From Podospora bellae-mahoneyi (lineage: Eukaryota; Ascomycota; Sordariomycetes; Sordariales; Podosporaceae), in assembly GCF_035222275.1 (NCBI RefSeq), contig NC_085882.1, positions 1,061,501 through 1,125,500 on the forward strand: a stretch of 64,000 nucleotides of DNA, written 5' to 3'. Shown here piece by piece: positions 35,930 through 48,256 of this stretch (positions are counted from its first letter, which is position 1; each line of letters starts with the position of its first letter). The position numbers were made by a program, and so were the translations under genes. The notes beneath the pieces are model-generated. The model saw only the letters and a list, made by a program, of their open reading frames with translations. It was not told the origin of the DNA and did no database searches.

Positions 35930-37938
35930 ATGGGCCAAACCTGTACCACCGTTCAGGTTGAGACTGGAGAGAGTTGCTGGCACGTTTACTTCACAATTCC
36001 ATCTCTTAGCAGTATAGCCTTACTAACCGTTTATTAGGTCTCTGGCTACAAAGTGCGGAATCACAGGGTCACAACTCACCGGTTACAATCCCGCCCCCGA
36101 ATTCTGCTCGAATTTCCAAGTCGGACAGCACTTATGCTGCTCAGAACTCGATCAGCATGTCTGCTGCTCCAAGAGAGACTTACCCGACTTCTCCCCGCAG
36201 CCTAACCCGGACGGTTCATGCCATACCTACACTGTTCAGGCCAACGACAATTGTTGGGATATTGCAGCGGCCTACTACATTACACAGCAGCAAATCAATG
36301 ACTTCAACCAGAACACATGGGGCTGGGCGGGTTGTGCCAACCTCATGCTGGATGCCAAGATCTGTGGGATATCTCAACTTTCTAGAAGACGATCAACCTC
36401 TGTGCTGACAAGTCATCCACAGGCCTTTCAACAGGTTCACCGCCCATGCCAGCCCCATTTGCCAACGCAATTTGCGGACCCCAGGTTCCCGGGACCCTCA
36501 AGCCCGCCAACATGAACGACCTTGCGACCCTCAACCCATGTCCCCTCAACGCTTGTTGCAACGTCTGGGGACAATGTGGTATCGACGAAAACTTCTGCAT
36601 CCCAAGTCCAGTCCCTGGAGGTGGACCCGGCACGGCCACACCAGGGTCAAACGGTTGTATCGCCAGTTGCGGCATGGACATCGTCGGAGACACTACTCCT
36701 CCTGCAGAGTTTAAGCGGATTGCTTACTGGGAGGCATGGAATGCCAACCGTCCTTGTCTTCACATGCCTGTATAATGCCCTCTCTTGGACTTCTCTGTCA
36801 CAGCTGCTGATAAACTTCGATCGCAACAGGCGAACAGAATCGACACCAACTACTACACCCACATCCACTTCGCCTTTGGTGATATCACCCCCGGCTTCCA
36901 AGTCGACGTCAGCAGTCTCCGGGGACCTTACAACGATTTCAAGGCCCTGACGGGTGTGAAACGTATCATGAGTTTTGGCGGTTGGAGCTTCTCAACATCA
37001 CACGACACCTATGCCATCTTCCGATCTGGTGTCACTCCAGCTCAACGATACGCTTTTGCTCAGGATGTCGTCAATGTGAGACTCCCTCCCCACCCCATCG
37101 TTTGTCTTTTTCCTCTAACAGCCCACAGTTCATCATCAACGAAGGCCTCGACGGCGTCGACTTCGACTGGGAATATCCCTCCGCCCCAGACCTCCCCGAC
37201 ATCCCCCCGGCCAACCCCACCGACGGCCAGGACTACCTCTCCTTCCTCCAAACCGTCCGCTCTTTGCTGCCAAGCCACCTCAGCATCGGCATCGCAGCCC
37301 CTTCCTCGTTTTGGTATCTGAAAGGCTTTCCCATAGATGAGATCGCCGATGTGGTTGACTACATGTTTGTCCCCGCACCCTCCCCGTTCCTCAACCCCAC
37401 TGATAGCCCCTTACTTAGAGTATACATGACATACGACCTCCACGGCCAATGGGACTACAACAGCCCCTGGTCCTCCCCGGGTTGTCCCACCGGCAACTGC
37501 CTCAGGCACCACACCAACAAGGCCGAAACCCTCAACTCCCTCGCCATGATCACCAAGGCGGGCGTCCCCTCGTCCAAAATCATCATCGGCATGGCGTTGT
37601 ACGGACGCACAGTGAAAATGAGCATACCGGGGTGTTGGGGACCGGATTGTTATTTTACCGGTCCGGCATCGGGGGCTGAGCCGGGGAGGTGTACAGCTGA
37701 AGCTGGGTATCTGTCCAACTGGGAGATTGAGGAGATCATCAAAAGTGATTCGAGTGCTTTTCGGTATGGTGATGAGCATGGGGATATTTTGGTGTATGGG
37801 GGGGATCAGTGGGTGAGTTGGATGTCGAGGGGGAGTTATGAGGCTAGGGTGGGGTGGGTGAGGGGGTTGAATATGGGGGGGACGAGTGATTGGGCGGTGG
37901 ATTTGGGTGAGGATTGGGGGGAGGGGGCTTTGTGCTAG
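35930..37938 (+). CDS. LysM-containing GH18 chitinase, subgroup C type, compact
   Basis: Six exons (35930-35979, 36038-36363, 36423-36769, 36830-37075, 37129-37364, 37419-37938) give 574 aa. Two LysM domains (about residues 4-52 and 78-127) bind chitin oligomers. A chitin-binding type 1 domain with CPLNACCNVWGQCG follows (about 143-205), then a GH18 catalytic domain (about 225-565) with DGVDFDWEYP, Glu338 being the catalytic acid. The domain order matches fungal subgroup C chitinases, which degrade chitin at the cell surface. No signal peptide precedes the first LysM, and both the usual N-terminal region and the usual long C-terminal tail are absent, so the gene may be 5' truncated or its first exon unseen. 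Intron 1 has a GC donor in my model. The stop follows the end of the GH18 fold directly. Confidence 0.8.
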
Positions 37939-38437
37939 GAGGGATGATCACAGGGGTGGGAAGGGGGTGAGGTTGGATTATAAGGGTTAGGTAGGGAGGA
38001 GAGGAGGAGGAGGTTTTGGGAAAGGTTCTGGGGTAGTAGGGGGATGTAAGTACAGAAATTCAATAGCTTGCCATACTTGCCAGAGGCTTCATGTTGGATT
38101 GTCCTTTATATATAGGTAGGTGTGACCCCCTCCTTGACAGGTGCATGCCACGGGTCATGAAATTCAAAGTTTGTGCTGCATGCAATATTGGTGAGAATTC
38201 GGGAACAATTGTTGAAGGGATGGTGGCATCATATTAGGTCCCGCTGACTGGAGCTCTGGAAAAGAAGCGCACACCTCATTCATCTTGAAAATAAACAGTT
38301 GCCTAGTCTGACAAGTTGCTTAGGTAAGTAGGTGAATCCTGAATCATTTACTTCCACCTACTTAACGAATAACCCTATCCCCACTAATAACCTAACATTA
38401 GTAACCTTATCCTGCCTACCTACCTAGAGACTTTATT
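37939..38437. other. Intergenic, 3' of chitinase
   Basis: The sequence is G-rich just after the stop, then AT-rich with TAGGTAGG/CCTACCTA words and an inverted repeat at 38325-38364. No coding frame. Confidence 0.5.
38325..38364. repeat. 10-bp inverted repeat with TAAGTAGGTG arms
   Basis: TAAGTAGGTG at 38325-38334 and CACCTACTTA at 38355-38364 are exact reverse complements with a 20-nt spacer. The region is rich in this word type. Confidence 0.6.
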
Positions 38438-39612
38438 CTAGTCGATACTTATCTCGCGCAAGAGGATAAAGAAAGTCTGTAAAGCTGACGAAAGAAAGCC
38501 CCGTGATTCCAAGCAGTCTCGATAGAATGGTTCAGGGAACGCATTCATCCCCGACAACCCCCCGGCTCTCTCCATATACCATGCCAACTGCCTCATCTCT
38601 GGTGACTCTGGGTGGGTAAGAAGCAGACAAGTCTTCATGGACTGAGAATACTTGGCCAGCTTATCGAGAACAACGCTGCACACCCACGAGCGTCTATCCC
38701 CAGAAGCTTGAAATAGGTGATTCGTCGCAAGTTGTGTCACGTTCCCGAATGAACGTCGAAGTTGGCGACCTAGTCGAAACTGGCAGTGTGAATAAACGGC
38801 AGGAATCAGGTCGTCGACGTCGCCCAAGCCGCTGCCGTCGTTCAGTTTTGGCATGAGATATTGAGTTTGTTGGTTGTTCAAGGGTCTCATGACCGAGAAA
38901 TATATTCTTCACATTGATTCCGAAGTTCTTGACCGAGTAACTTGACTGTCTGGGAGTCGGACCCGAACCGAGAGGGAGAAACGCTACAACCGCGTGGCGC
39001 CAAGTATGAGAGATCGCTAGAGGGAGAAGAAGGATTTCGTAAAAGTACGGGTTATTGCGGCGCTTTGCGTGCGAGAATGGGTCTTCGAAAGCTCGGTTCC
39101 TTGACAAAGTCAGGAGGGAGGTTGACGAAGAACGGTCTGTTACCACGAGATGGCGAGGACTTGTCCATGAGGCGAATGGTGAATAAAAGCGACTTGTAGG
39201 CTGGAGACGAACCAATGCCAGCTAGGATGGAGAGTATGTCGCAGAGTTTGGTGCGGAGAAGTAGGAGAGCAACGAGGTGATGGCCTCCGTCTGGAGCACG
39301 AAATTCAACCACGGTGTTGGCACGGCGATGGCATGTTAGATTCCGAGCCAACGGGGAATCGAGGTCGCTGATGCAGAAGGTCTTGGGCTTCTTTTGGGTG
39401 GGCGATTCGATGACGGCGAACTCGAGCCAGCAACTTCCTGAGCAATGCGAATTAACGATTACGGTCAATTTATGAACGTTGATCTCGTTGGTACAGACAC
39501 CACCTGGAATAATGTCGATAGTCTCGGCCCGGGTCCTGCGGTCAACTTGAAGTAGATTATTCAGATCCTCAGTCTTGCCAACCTCACCCCCGGATCGTTT
39601 GCCTGATCTCAC
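38438..39612 (-). CDS. Hypothetical locus, exon structure unresolved
   Basis: Two protein-like minus-strand frames lie in a row. The first is 186 aa (39612-39052), with balanced composition and segments such as LTVIVNSHCSGSCWLEFAVI. The second is 150 aa (38890-38438), containing LLLTHPESPEMRQLAWYMER and ending LLREISID. They are in different frames, and I could not find a convincing donor and acceptor to join them. A third, more basic and Ser-rich frame (39215-38694) overlaps both and is probably a shadow. The locus may be one spliced gene, two small genes or a decayed gene. No family is recognised and no function can be given. Confidence 0.35.
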
Positions 39613-40703
39613 AAGAGAGGGCCGAGACTGTAGTCATCGTTTGTCGTTGGTAATTGTAGTCTTCTGGCTAGGTGCTGGCGAGTGTCGACGATGGTCAGAT
39701 CCGGGTCGAGGGCGGGCTGATGATGGGGACAGAACTGGCGTTACTCACGGATAAATCAGAAGTCTGGCAGAGATAATTACAAGAGGAGTAATATTCACTC
39801 GGGAGATAAGTACCCACAAATTTGAAAACTCTTCCTCTCTTGATTCACATTTATTCATTTATACGGAAGAAGCACTATCAGACCTATGTGCGCTTTCGAT
39901 GATCTCAATCAGCGGTCCAAGTAAACACAGATTAACGGACGAAAGTACGGAGCAACCGATAGAGGATATCGACAGTAGATAGGCACTTAGGAAGATGTGC
40001 TGATATTAAACGAGGCGTTAGTAGCAACCTGGTCCAGTGGACGAAGAAAAAGGCAACCGCCCTATCGTTCAATTAAAACAGCTATGTCCAAAAAGCCCAT
40101 ATATAAACCCCGTGTCCATTTGCTCAACTAGTTGTGGCAAATCCCCTTCTCATTCCTCCTCGTCATATTTTACATGACCCCCGTCATAAAACGTTATACA
40201 AATATCGAAACCTCGAGAAAAAGAAAAGGAAGAAATAAAAAGAATCACCCAATAACATCCCTCGTCGAAACTGTCGTGAATATGTTCACGAAAAGTAAAA
40301 GTCCAAAAGTCCAAAAAGTCATGGGCCTATCAAAGTCGTCATTTCTTTTTCCTCCCTTGCTCCTGGCTTGTGATGAGGAAGATAAATTCTTCCTGTGTGA
40401 AAATAAAAGGAGAAATGGTAAAGGTGATTAAAAGTTTTAGAGAAAAGACGTTTAGTGTGAAATAGGAAAGGCGGCGGAAATCGAAGTGAAATATTTCGAG
40501 GGAATTAAGAGGGTGTATGTAATCAAGGCCGTTGCTGTGATGGTGGTGATAGAATAGTGGTACAGAGGTCTGTGGTCGGTAGCGGTACAGGTCAGTGGTA
40601 GATGACGGTACATGGTGAAGAACATGTCGGTGAAGCATAAATTGGTGAAAGGGTTTTGGTGAAGTCGGTATATAAATGGTACACCGTACAAGTGAGCTCA
40701 GTT
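39613..40703. other. Intergenic region
   Basis: The region is AT-rich with short random ORFs. The right part (about 40130-40703) is likely the 3' UTR side of the zinc-finger gene. Nothing else is seen. Confidence 0.45.
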
Positions 40704-42158
40704 CTACCAGCTCGACAGGTCGTCCGCCTCACGGACAGCATCGACGCCCTCCATCCCATCGTCCATCCACGACGACTGGCCTCCCACGCTGAGAAGCGCG
40801 GGATCAATCATGTCTGACATGTCCTGGTTGTTTTTGTTGTTGTAATAACCGGGCCATTCGGGAGCTGGCTGCTGGTTTACCGTGAGAGCTGGAACCCCCA
40901 AGGGGTATCCACCTTCCAGTTGAGGGGAGTTATCAAACGGCCTGCTGATATCAATAAGTGTAGAATCCTGGGTATAGTCTTGATCGTTTACATTCTGGCT
41001 GAAAGCAGAAGTGCTAGAATAAGCAGCTAAATCAAACTCTGCAGACCTGTCGGCCAAGCTCTCAGGAACCTGAGGCGAACCGGGAGAAGGATTGGGGTGG
41101 GATGGCGACGGATGCACCGAGTTGGCACTGCATCCACACAGCTCGGACACAGGAAGACGGAGAGCCTCAGGGAGACCCCTCGGTGCCGGCGAAGTGGATT
41201 CAGAGTACGGCTTGGAACCCAACCTGACAGCCCAGAGCACCAACAGCTCACTATCGGGCACATGCCTGGTCTCCAGCATCTTCCTCAACACGATTGATGT
41301 GTGTGGCTGCCACTTCAAGTCTTTGCCCTTGGGGTGTCGATTCTTCCAGTCATCATAGATACCCGCTTGCCGCATGAGATTTCGGAAGCAGGTTGAGTGG
41401 GACCAGGCCTGGTTGGGGCGATTGGCCTCGACGTGGTTGGCGACGTGATGAAAGTAATCAGTAGCTGTCTCAGCAGGGTCGGCGGCGTCAGGTGTTTCGA
41501 AGACATGCTTGCAGTTGGTAAAGCCACAGGCGAAGACAACTCGGGGGCAGAGTATAGTCGTGATGCAATCCGAAGACCGGTGGAGGTTGCCGTGACTGGG
41601 CTCTTTTAGGTGCGCTTTCATCCCCGGAAGACAGTCATATGTCTTGCCGCAGCCACGCTTCGGGCAGGCCCACTGCGCATTGGTGTTATGATAATTTCGC
41701 ATATGGCGTTTAAGATCATTCTTCCGGCGACAGGCCGTGTATGCCCCAACTTCAGAGCAGAGGGGGCACTGGAGATAGTCATCTTTGCTAGCCACAGTTG
41801 CTGGTGACGAGGCACGCGGGCGACCTGTGGTGGCACCGAGAGAACGTCGTCCAGTGCGCCGTTGATGTGAGACAGGAGGTGGTTTAAGTCTTGTAGCGGA
41901 GGATATGTTGTCATTCTCGGCAATGGTAGTCGCGGGAGAGAGGCGTGAGGATGGACCTGTATTCGTGTCAGAGCTTGTCTAGAGGATCACGGCCATATCA
42001 GGCTTGCGTTGAACATCTTCCAACTCTGGAATAACTGCCAATCCCTTCCCATGAAAGTTTAAGTACCCACCAAGACTTATGTAAGGGCTGGGGAAATCTG
42101 AGTTCGGGAATCTCTTGAGCAATTGTTCAAGGTTGATGCTGGTGCTTTGCATAGCCAT
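40704..42158 (-). CDS. C2H2 zinc-finger protein
   Basis: Exons 42158-42071 and 41956-40704 are joined over a 114-nt intron (GTGGGT donor, CTGAC branch, CAG acceptor, phase 1) and give 446 aa. Finger 1 uses Cys93, Cys96, His114, His119 and finger 2 Cys127, Cys132, His145, His151. A further Cys/His-rich part follows (FACGFTNCKHVF...HHVANH), similar to fungal multi-finger proteins in which only some fingers are canonical. An Arg-rich basic stretch (QRRTGRRSLG) before the fingers could be a nuclear signal. The C-terminal half is Ser/Pro rich and acidic and ends DDLSSW, which could be an activation region. Role: probably a DNA-binding nuclear protein, target unknown. The same frame stays open between the exons except for one TAG inside the intron, which hides the intron. 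Confidence 0.78.
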
Positions 42159-44231
42159 GATAGACAGTCGAGATGCCGGACGCGCTGTGGTCGTGGTTGG
42201 TTGATTCTGCTGCTGTGAGACTGGAAGGACACGACGAGGTTGAACAGAACCGGACTGAGGTTAAGGATGGGATCACGGGCGTCGAAGCAACTCGAGAGAT
42301 GGGCATGGAACGTGTCGAGTATAAAAGGAGGGTGGGTAGTGTGGGGATGAGGAATGCCCCAAAGAATTCAATAAATATGAAGTGATGAATGAAGGTGTAA
42401 GCCGTGATAGATTGAAAGGAGTGCAATAAAAAGTGCAAGGAGCACACGAAGGAGTGATGCCAGCCGGTTGCTGAGGACAAGAAATGAAAAGCAAAAAGTG
42501 GAAAATGTCAAGTATAAGAACAACCCCAGAAATAAGTTGAGCGGTGCCAACAACAAGGCTTTCCGGTCTCATCAGTCATCTTGAAAATCTCAGCGTAAAC
42601 CTACGCCCAAGTGCAGCCCACTTTTCTCTTTTTTTTTCTTCTTCTTTTGGTTTTTGTGTTGTTGGCCAACACGGCGAGCTGGAGGTCGATGCCAGGGTGC
42701 TTGCCTGTCATTGTCAGAAAAGTACCTAATCCAGACTTGAGGTCCAGCTGGGATTGGCGACTTTCACAGAAAAAGCCCGTTCGTACCTGCATCTGACGTG
42801 AACGATCTAGATCCACGATCGGCGGGGAGCCAGGAGCTCTGCATCTCCAATTTCAAATAGGAATAAGCCACTGGTTCCAAAGAGTGGGATGAGATGACTG
42901 GAGTGTCGAAGAAATTTTTTCTTTTGGAACTGGCTGCCTGTGACGTTGACAGCAATTGAGGAGGTCTTACATGGGGGTTCGGATATTCGGGTGCTAAAAG
43001 GTTTGGGAGAAGAAAAGAACAAGGCAATTTCCAAGAGCAAGGTAGCAGCTGAGACAGACTGTAGTGATGTAACCTGGTTTCTCCGTCGATCCCTAGATCC
43101 CGGGTGTCAATCGCTGCTTTTAGAAGCGTACCTAGTATAGTCTACATTCACGACCAGCCCGATGATAATGTTGTTATGATTAACAGAGTGGTTCATGAAA
43201 TTGCAAGCGGGGGATAACTTCACCTGGAACGCCCGTCATCCAAGTTGCGGTGAGCTTTCATTACCACCCACCATCACAGCAGCTGTCTGATCATGAAACA
43301 CGCCCTGAGATGAAGAAACTTCTGCCACGTTGACGTGGACACCTTCGAGAAGGTGGGCTAGTCAGTTTTGTTTCTGTGAAGAGCGTCATCAGACAGCGTG
43401 GGAAATTGAGCGGAGAGAGAAAGCAGTCACGGCAAACAGCAGCTTTCATCAATCGGCACACACCGAAACCCACCCGTTCCATGAGGCCGGGCACAGCTGG
43501 ACGTGGAGAGAGCCGTGCGCCTCCTCTAGCGTTGGGGTAGTAAACATTCGCAATGCTGGCCTTCATTTCGTAACACGAGCTAGCATGGTCTCTTGACACT
43601 GCTGCATGCAGACAAGATGAAAATGGCCTGTTGCGACGTCAACAGTGATTTGGAATGGGGGAAAGTGAACAGTGGCTGGCAGGTTCGAAAGGGAAAAACC
43701 TTCAGTTCATGGGCTGCTGCAAGGCGTCCTTGGCGAACCATCGCCATGTCCGCGCGCCAGGGTCAAAGTGTGCGCTGGCAAGGCGGCAGGCTGCGATTCA
43801 GCAAGACCGATGAGTGGAAAGAATCCTGACTCTTGGAACAACATATTGAGAAGCAAGGTAAAGGAGAAACAAAAAACTCGATCGTGTTATGAATGTCATG
43901 AAATGCTCAATAGCCATGGTATCCCCCTCGTCCAATAGGTATGTATGTATGTACAGCCCGCCAAAATTTGTGGGGAAAGAAAAACGGCGACGCCCTCCAG
44001 CTCGCTCCCAGTCTCTCCTTTTTGAACATCAGATCCGGCCGCGGACCTCCAACCGCCATTTTTTTCACCGACCCGGTAATGCACAATGTATCATAAAAGC
44101 AAAACACTTTTCGCTCCCTGCCGGATATCACAATCGAAACTCTAAGAACAAAAATTTGAACAACACGCCCAATGCTAAAGTCCCACGCCCAAAACAACGT
44201 CCCAGTCAAGGTGTATTAGGGTACTAATTGC
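42159..44231. other. Intergenic region upstream of the C2H2 gene and downstream of acetolactate synthase
   Basis: Short ORFs only, none with a domain. The left end is the C2H2 promoter and 5' UTR, with a CTT/T-rich stretch near 42625-42660. The right end holds the acetolactate synthase 3' UTR. No RNA gene or repeat was recognised. Confidence 0.45.
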
Positions 44232-46618
44232 TTAACCGTGGAGACCGCAAGTGCGCTGGCGCATGAGTTCTCTTCTCGCGAGATCCTTGACTGTAGTTTG
44301 TGTCAGCAATGATACTTTGGTAAGTTACTGGAAAATAGAAGGTTACATACCACCGTCGTATGTGATGAACTCGTGAAGAGCTGACCCACCGGGAACCATG
44401 GGGAGAACGGGAACCTTCTTGTCAGTGACAACCTCCAGAAGGGCTGGGCCATCAGTGTCAATCAGCCACTGGAGAGCTTCCCGGGTCTCATCAGGCTTGA
44501 TGAGACGCCTGTGCTGGATGCCCATGGCGTCGGCGAGCTTCATGAAGTCGGGGTTCTTCTGGTGAGTGTGGGAGTAGCGATCCTCGTAGAAGAGGTTCTG
44601 CCATTGTGTAACCATGCCCTGCTCTTCGTTGTTCAGAACGATGATCTTGACGCCAATGTTGAACTGAGCAGCGGTGGAGAGCTCGGTAAGGGTCATGCCA
44701 AAGGAAGCATCACCGTCGATGTCGATGACAAGGGAATCTGGCTTGGCCACCTTGGCACCGATGGCGGCCGGCAGACCGTAGCCCATGGTACCGAGACCAC
44801 CAGAGGTGATCATGGTGCGGGGATGTCTCCAGCGGAAGTGCTGAGCAGCCCACATCTGATGCTGGCCGACACCAGTGGTGATGTAGGTGTTCTCCTTGCG
44901 GTCAGCTGTGAGGTTACTGAGCTCCTCAATCAGTGTCTGAGGCTTGATCAAGCCCTCGCGAGCAGCACGCTCGTAGTCAGAAAGAGGCCACTTCTTCTTC
45001 CACCCGTTAATCTGAGCGAACCACTCCTTTCTGTCAGCCATGGTCTTGCTCTCCACCTGAGGCAGGAGCAAATCGAGGTTCTTGCCAAGATCACCCTCGA
45101 TAGCCTCAGTGGCCTGCACGACCTTGTTGATGTTCTTGGGGAGGATCTCGAAGTGAATGATACCTCCGCGGTTCTCCTTCGCCGCAGCCTTAGCCGCTGG
45201 GGCAAACTTGGCAACACTACCGGTAACACGGTCATCGAAGCGGCCACCGAGAGCAATGATGAGATCAGCCTCCTGCATGGACATGTTGGCATAGGCTGAG
45301 CCGTGCATGCCGAGCATGTGGAGGGACTTCTCATCAAGCTCGTCGAAGGCACCGAGACCGTGAAGGGTCGTCGTCACGGGGATGGATGCCTTGTTCGCAA
45401 GCTCTCTGAGCAGCTCAACACCACGCTCCGAGCTAATGACACCTTGGCCAGCGTAGATGACGGGCTTCTTGGCGATGTTGACCAAGTGAGCCACACGCTT
45501 GATAGAAGCACGGAGCTGCTTCTCGCTGGCCTCGAGAGCGGCGCGGGAGGCAGCGCTGGGGAGCGACGGAATGGCGGGGGCCGTGGGAATAGCACGACGC
45601 AGGATACCAGCCGTCACGTCCTTGGGAAGATCCACGAGAACGGGACCAGGTCTTCCGCTGGTGGCAATCTCGAAGGCCTCGTTGATTCTTTGAGGCAGCT
45701 CAGCGACATTCTTCACCATGACGTTCCACTTGGTGCAGGCGCGGGAGATGCCCACAACGTCGGCTTCTTGGAACGCATCGCTACCAATGGCTGTGGTAAC
45801 GACTTGGCCGGTGAAAACGATCATGGGAGTACCGTCCGCAAGCGCATCAGCCATTGGTGTCACAACGTTGGTGGCACCAGGACCGGAAGTCACCAAGACG
45901 ACACCGGGCTTGCCAGAAGCGCGGGCGTAACCCTGGGCCATGTGGCCAGCGCCCTGCTCGTGTCTGGGAAGGACGAAATCGAAATGTGGCGAGTTGTAGA
46001 TAGCATCGAACACGGGAAGAATAGCACCGCCAGGGTAGCCGACTGTGTATAGTTAGCCAACTGTGCAAGTTTATGGGAGCAGGAGTCGAGACATACAAAT
46101 GTGCTTGACGCCGTGTCTAAGCATCATCTCATGGAAGATCTCACCACCAGTCTTGCCGATAAACCTGTAGCGCATTTCGTGTTAACTATACATACATATA
46201 TATATATATATACATAGACGATCCTCATTTGTATAGTTGGGAGACATACGACTCGTCGACATCGTTCTTACGGGCGTTAGCCAGAGGTTGAACGTGGTTG
46301 GGCTCGGCGTTGAATGATTGGGCGGGCTTTGCTCGTACGTCGCTGTATATAGGATGGAATTAGCCATTGTGTTTTTGTAGTGATGGTAGTGGTGAGTCAC
46401 TAATAGTAGTAGTATGACTCCAAAGCCGACGATGGCGGTGGGACGACTTACGCAGCGGGCACCTTCGCGGCAGCCGATGTGGACTGATTCCTAACGTCTG
46501 ATGGCCCATTACGGACACCTGTGATGGCAGAAGCCTTTTGTGTGAGGGAAGCAATTCGCTGTTGGCTAGGCCGAGTAGTGGCCAGCGCCTTGAGGGCGCG
46601 GCTGGTTTGACGGATCAT
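44232..46618 (-). CDS. ilv2: Acetolactate synthase catalytic subunit, mitochondrial
   Basis: Five exons (46618-46452, 46342-46250, 46164-46097, 46042-44351, 44290-44232) encode 692 aa. This ThDP enzyme makes acetolactate and acetohydroxybutyrate, the first common step of branched-chain amino acid synthesis, in mitochondria. The N-terminus MIRQTSRALKALATTRPS is a typical presequence. The conserved parts follow: FIGKTGGEIFHEMMLRHGV, GYPGGAILPVFDAIY, the ThDP-activating Glu138 in RHEQGAGHMAQGYARA, the FAD-linked middle domain (ALGGRFDDRVTG), and the Mg/ThDP site in DIDGDASFGMTL. Exon 5 supplies the family C-terminus KDLARRELMRQRT. All joins keep phase (2, 2, 1, 1). An upstream in-frame ATG at 46705 would lengthen the presequence by 29 residues. 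Intron 2 (46165-46249) holds a TA repeat. The gene looks intact. Confidence 0.96.
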
Positions 46619-48256
46619 CACGAAAGAAGGTGACTGCGAAGAGACCGGAGGGAGAGCGGACGGCGGAGAGCGGGAGGTGGCGAGCTGTAAACTAGGAGAG
46701 CACACCTAGGTGAGAGGGACCTGAAGTTTATAGGAGTGGAAATAGGAAAGTTTTAGCTGTAACAGCGAGAACTGGCTATTAAACAGCAATGTAGAAAGAT
46801 TCCAAAGTTCCTCTTGACGAGCCGAGGAGTCAATGGGTCTTGTTGGAGGCGGACGTGGTGGTTTTGAAAGAAAGAAACCCTGTCCTTGGCGGGAACGAGC
46901 AATCGGAGTGGTATGAGTCGTTGAATCTCAAATTTTGGCCGTCGATTGTGGGGTAGAAAGTGACTACACGGGTGGCACGGGCCTTATAGCGGCTCCTAGT
47001 GGCGATGTCGGAACTGCCCTGGAGCGCCCGATTTGCTGCCACGGTAAGCACACATGGCCACCGGCAGGCGGGACGGCGCCTGGACCCTTTCACCTGCTTT
47101 TTAGAATAAGTTTCTAACCCGCCTAGAGGGTAGCCGTTGTTTCCTTTTTTGCCCTCGGCACCTTCCTGGAACATCATATCACGTTTCGAAACTTTCTTCT
47201 ATGACAGTTCAGACATCACACGACCAATTCATCCATGGTCTGGGAACACTGGACCATGACACCGTGGACCTTGGTGGCCGAGGAATTCAAGTTTTTGCGG
47301 GGAAGAAAGCTGCGTGCCGGTCTGCAGGTCCGTCCAATCACACGCCGTCAATTAAGTGTCCTCCCGTAAGTAACACACCCAGCGCGACATTGTAGCACAT
47401 AACGGCAAGCCGATGAGCCGATCGTTCTCTCGATATTCTCGGGATACGATATTGTTAAATTGTGCGATCACGGCCATATTCTTTGAGATCTCTGCAAGAA
47501 GCGGGCGAAGAGGGCGACCGGCCTAACGGACATTTTAATACTAGGTACCTGACATCCGGTTCACGGATGACGCCAAGGCGGGGCGGGGTCCATTCCAGGT
47601 GTCAAAAGTCACAGCCGTCACAGCCCTGCGCCGGTGGTCGGCCCCACCAAAATATTTCCAGCCGGGTATTCCAGCTTCACGCCGACAGTCGCAGCGGCCG
47701 GCCGCCTTTGACTTCACTGATCGAGCTTCGAATTAGGTTCGGCGCTACCCTGTGGCTTGTCAACACCTCCAACTTCGGGCAAGAGCAGCATCCCGCCTTG
47801 TTTTCTAGCACTCAGCCCGCGGACACTATGCGATGATCAACTGACGACTGCAGATGCCATCCGACTGCTCACTGCAACGCTACGGGACAGAACTGCAGCA
47901 GCAGGATGAACGGAGACAGTTTCCCGAGCTGGCCCTTCCACGTGCACCAAACCACAGCTGCCATCGGATTTGGAGCGAGAATGCTGTCTCTAGCATCAAT
48001 TTGGATGCTACGCTGAGTGGATCATCTTGGCAAGAAATCACGCTAACCTCCAGTCTGCTAACAGTTCCCAGACACGATCTTCTCGCTGTGTAAGTCACAT
48101 TTCCTATTTCGCTCTCAGGCTCTCAGTTATTCCCGCCTGCCGATATTTTACACATTACAACAAACAAACCAAAACTTGAGCCAACGTACAAGGAGATAAA
48201 CAAGAGAAAATTACAAGTCATTAATCATGAACACTCATCACTCATACTACGTGGCT
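46619..48256. other. Intergenic region upstream of acetolactate synthase
   Basis: The part next to 46618 is the ilv2 promoter and 5' UTR. A TGAGTCG word at 46914-46920 is one base away from the Gcn4/CPC1 core but is not proof of a site. From 47170 to 48200 only short ORFs occur. The right end is the 3' UTR side of the DUF3659 gene. Confidence 0.45.

Noticed and set aside
37365-37418. Extra 18 residues in the GH18 domain
   Set aside because: A 54-nt in-frame intron (GTTTGT...TTAG) removes them and restores DYIVYMTYDLHGQWDY of the family.
41957-42070. In-frame TAG in the C2H2 gene read as stop-codon readthrough
   Set aside because: The stop lies in a 114-nt segment with a GTGGGT donor, CTGAC branch and CAG acceptor in matching phase, so splicing explains it.
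44511-46052. 262- and 249-aa plus-strand ORFs over acetolactate synthase
   Set aside because: Shadow frames of the conserved ThDP enzyme on the minus strand.
46914-46920. TGAGTCG as a CPC1/Gcn4 site upstream of ilv2
   Set aside because: One mismatch to the core and a single occurrence. It is only suggestive.
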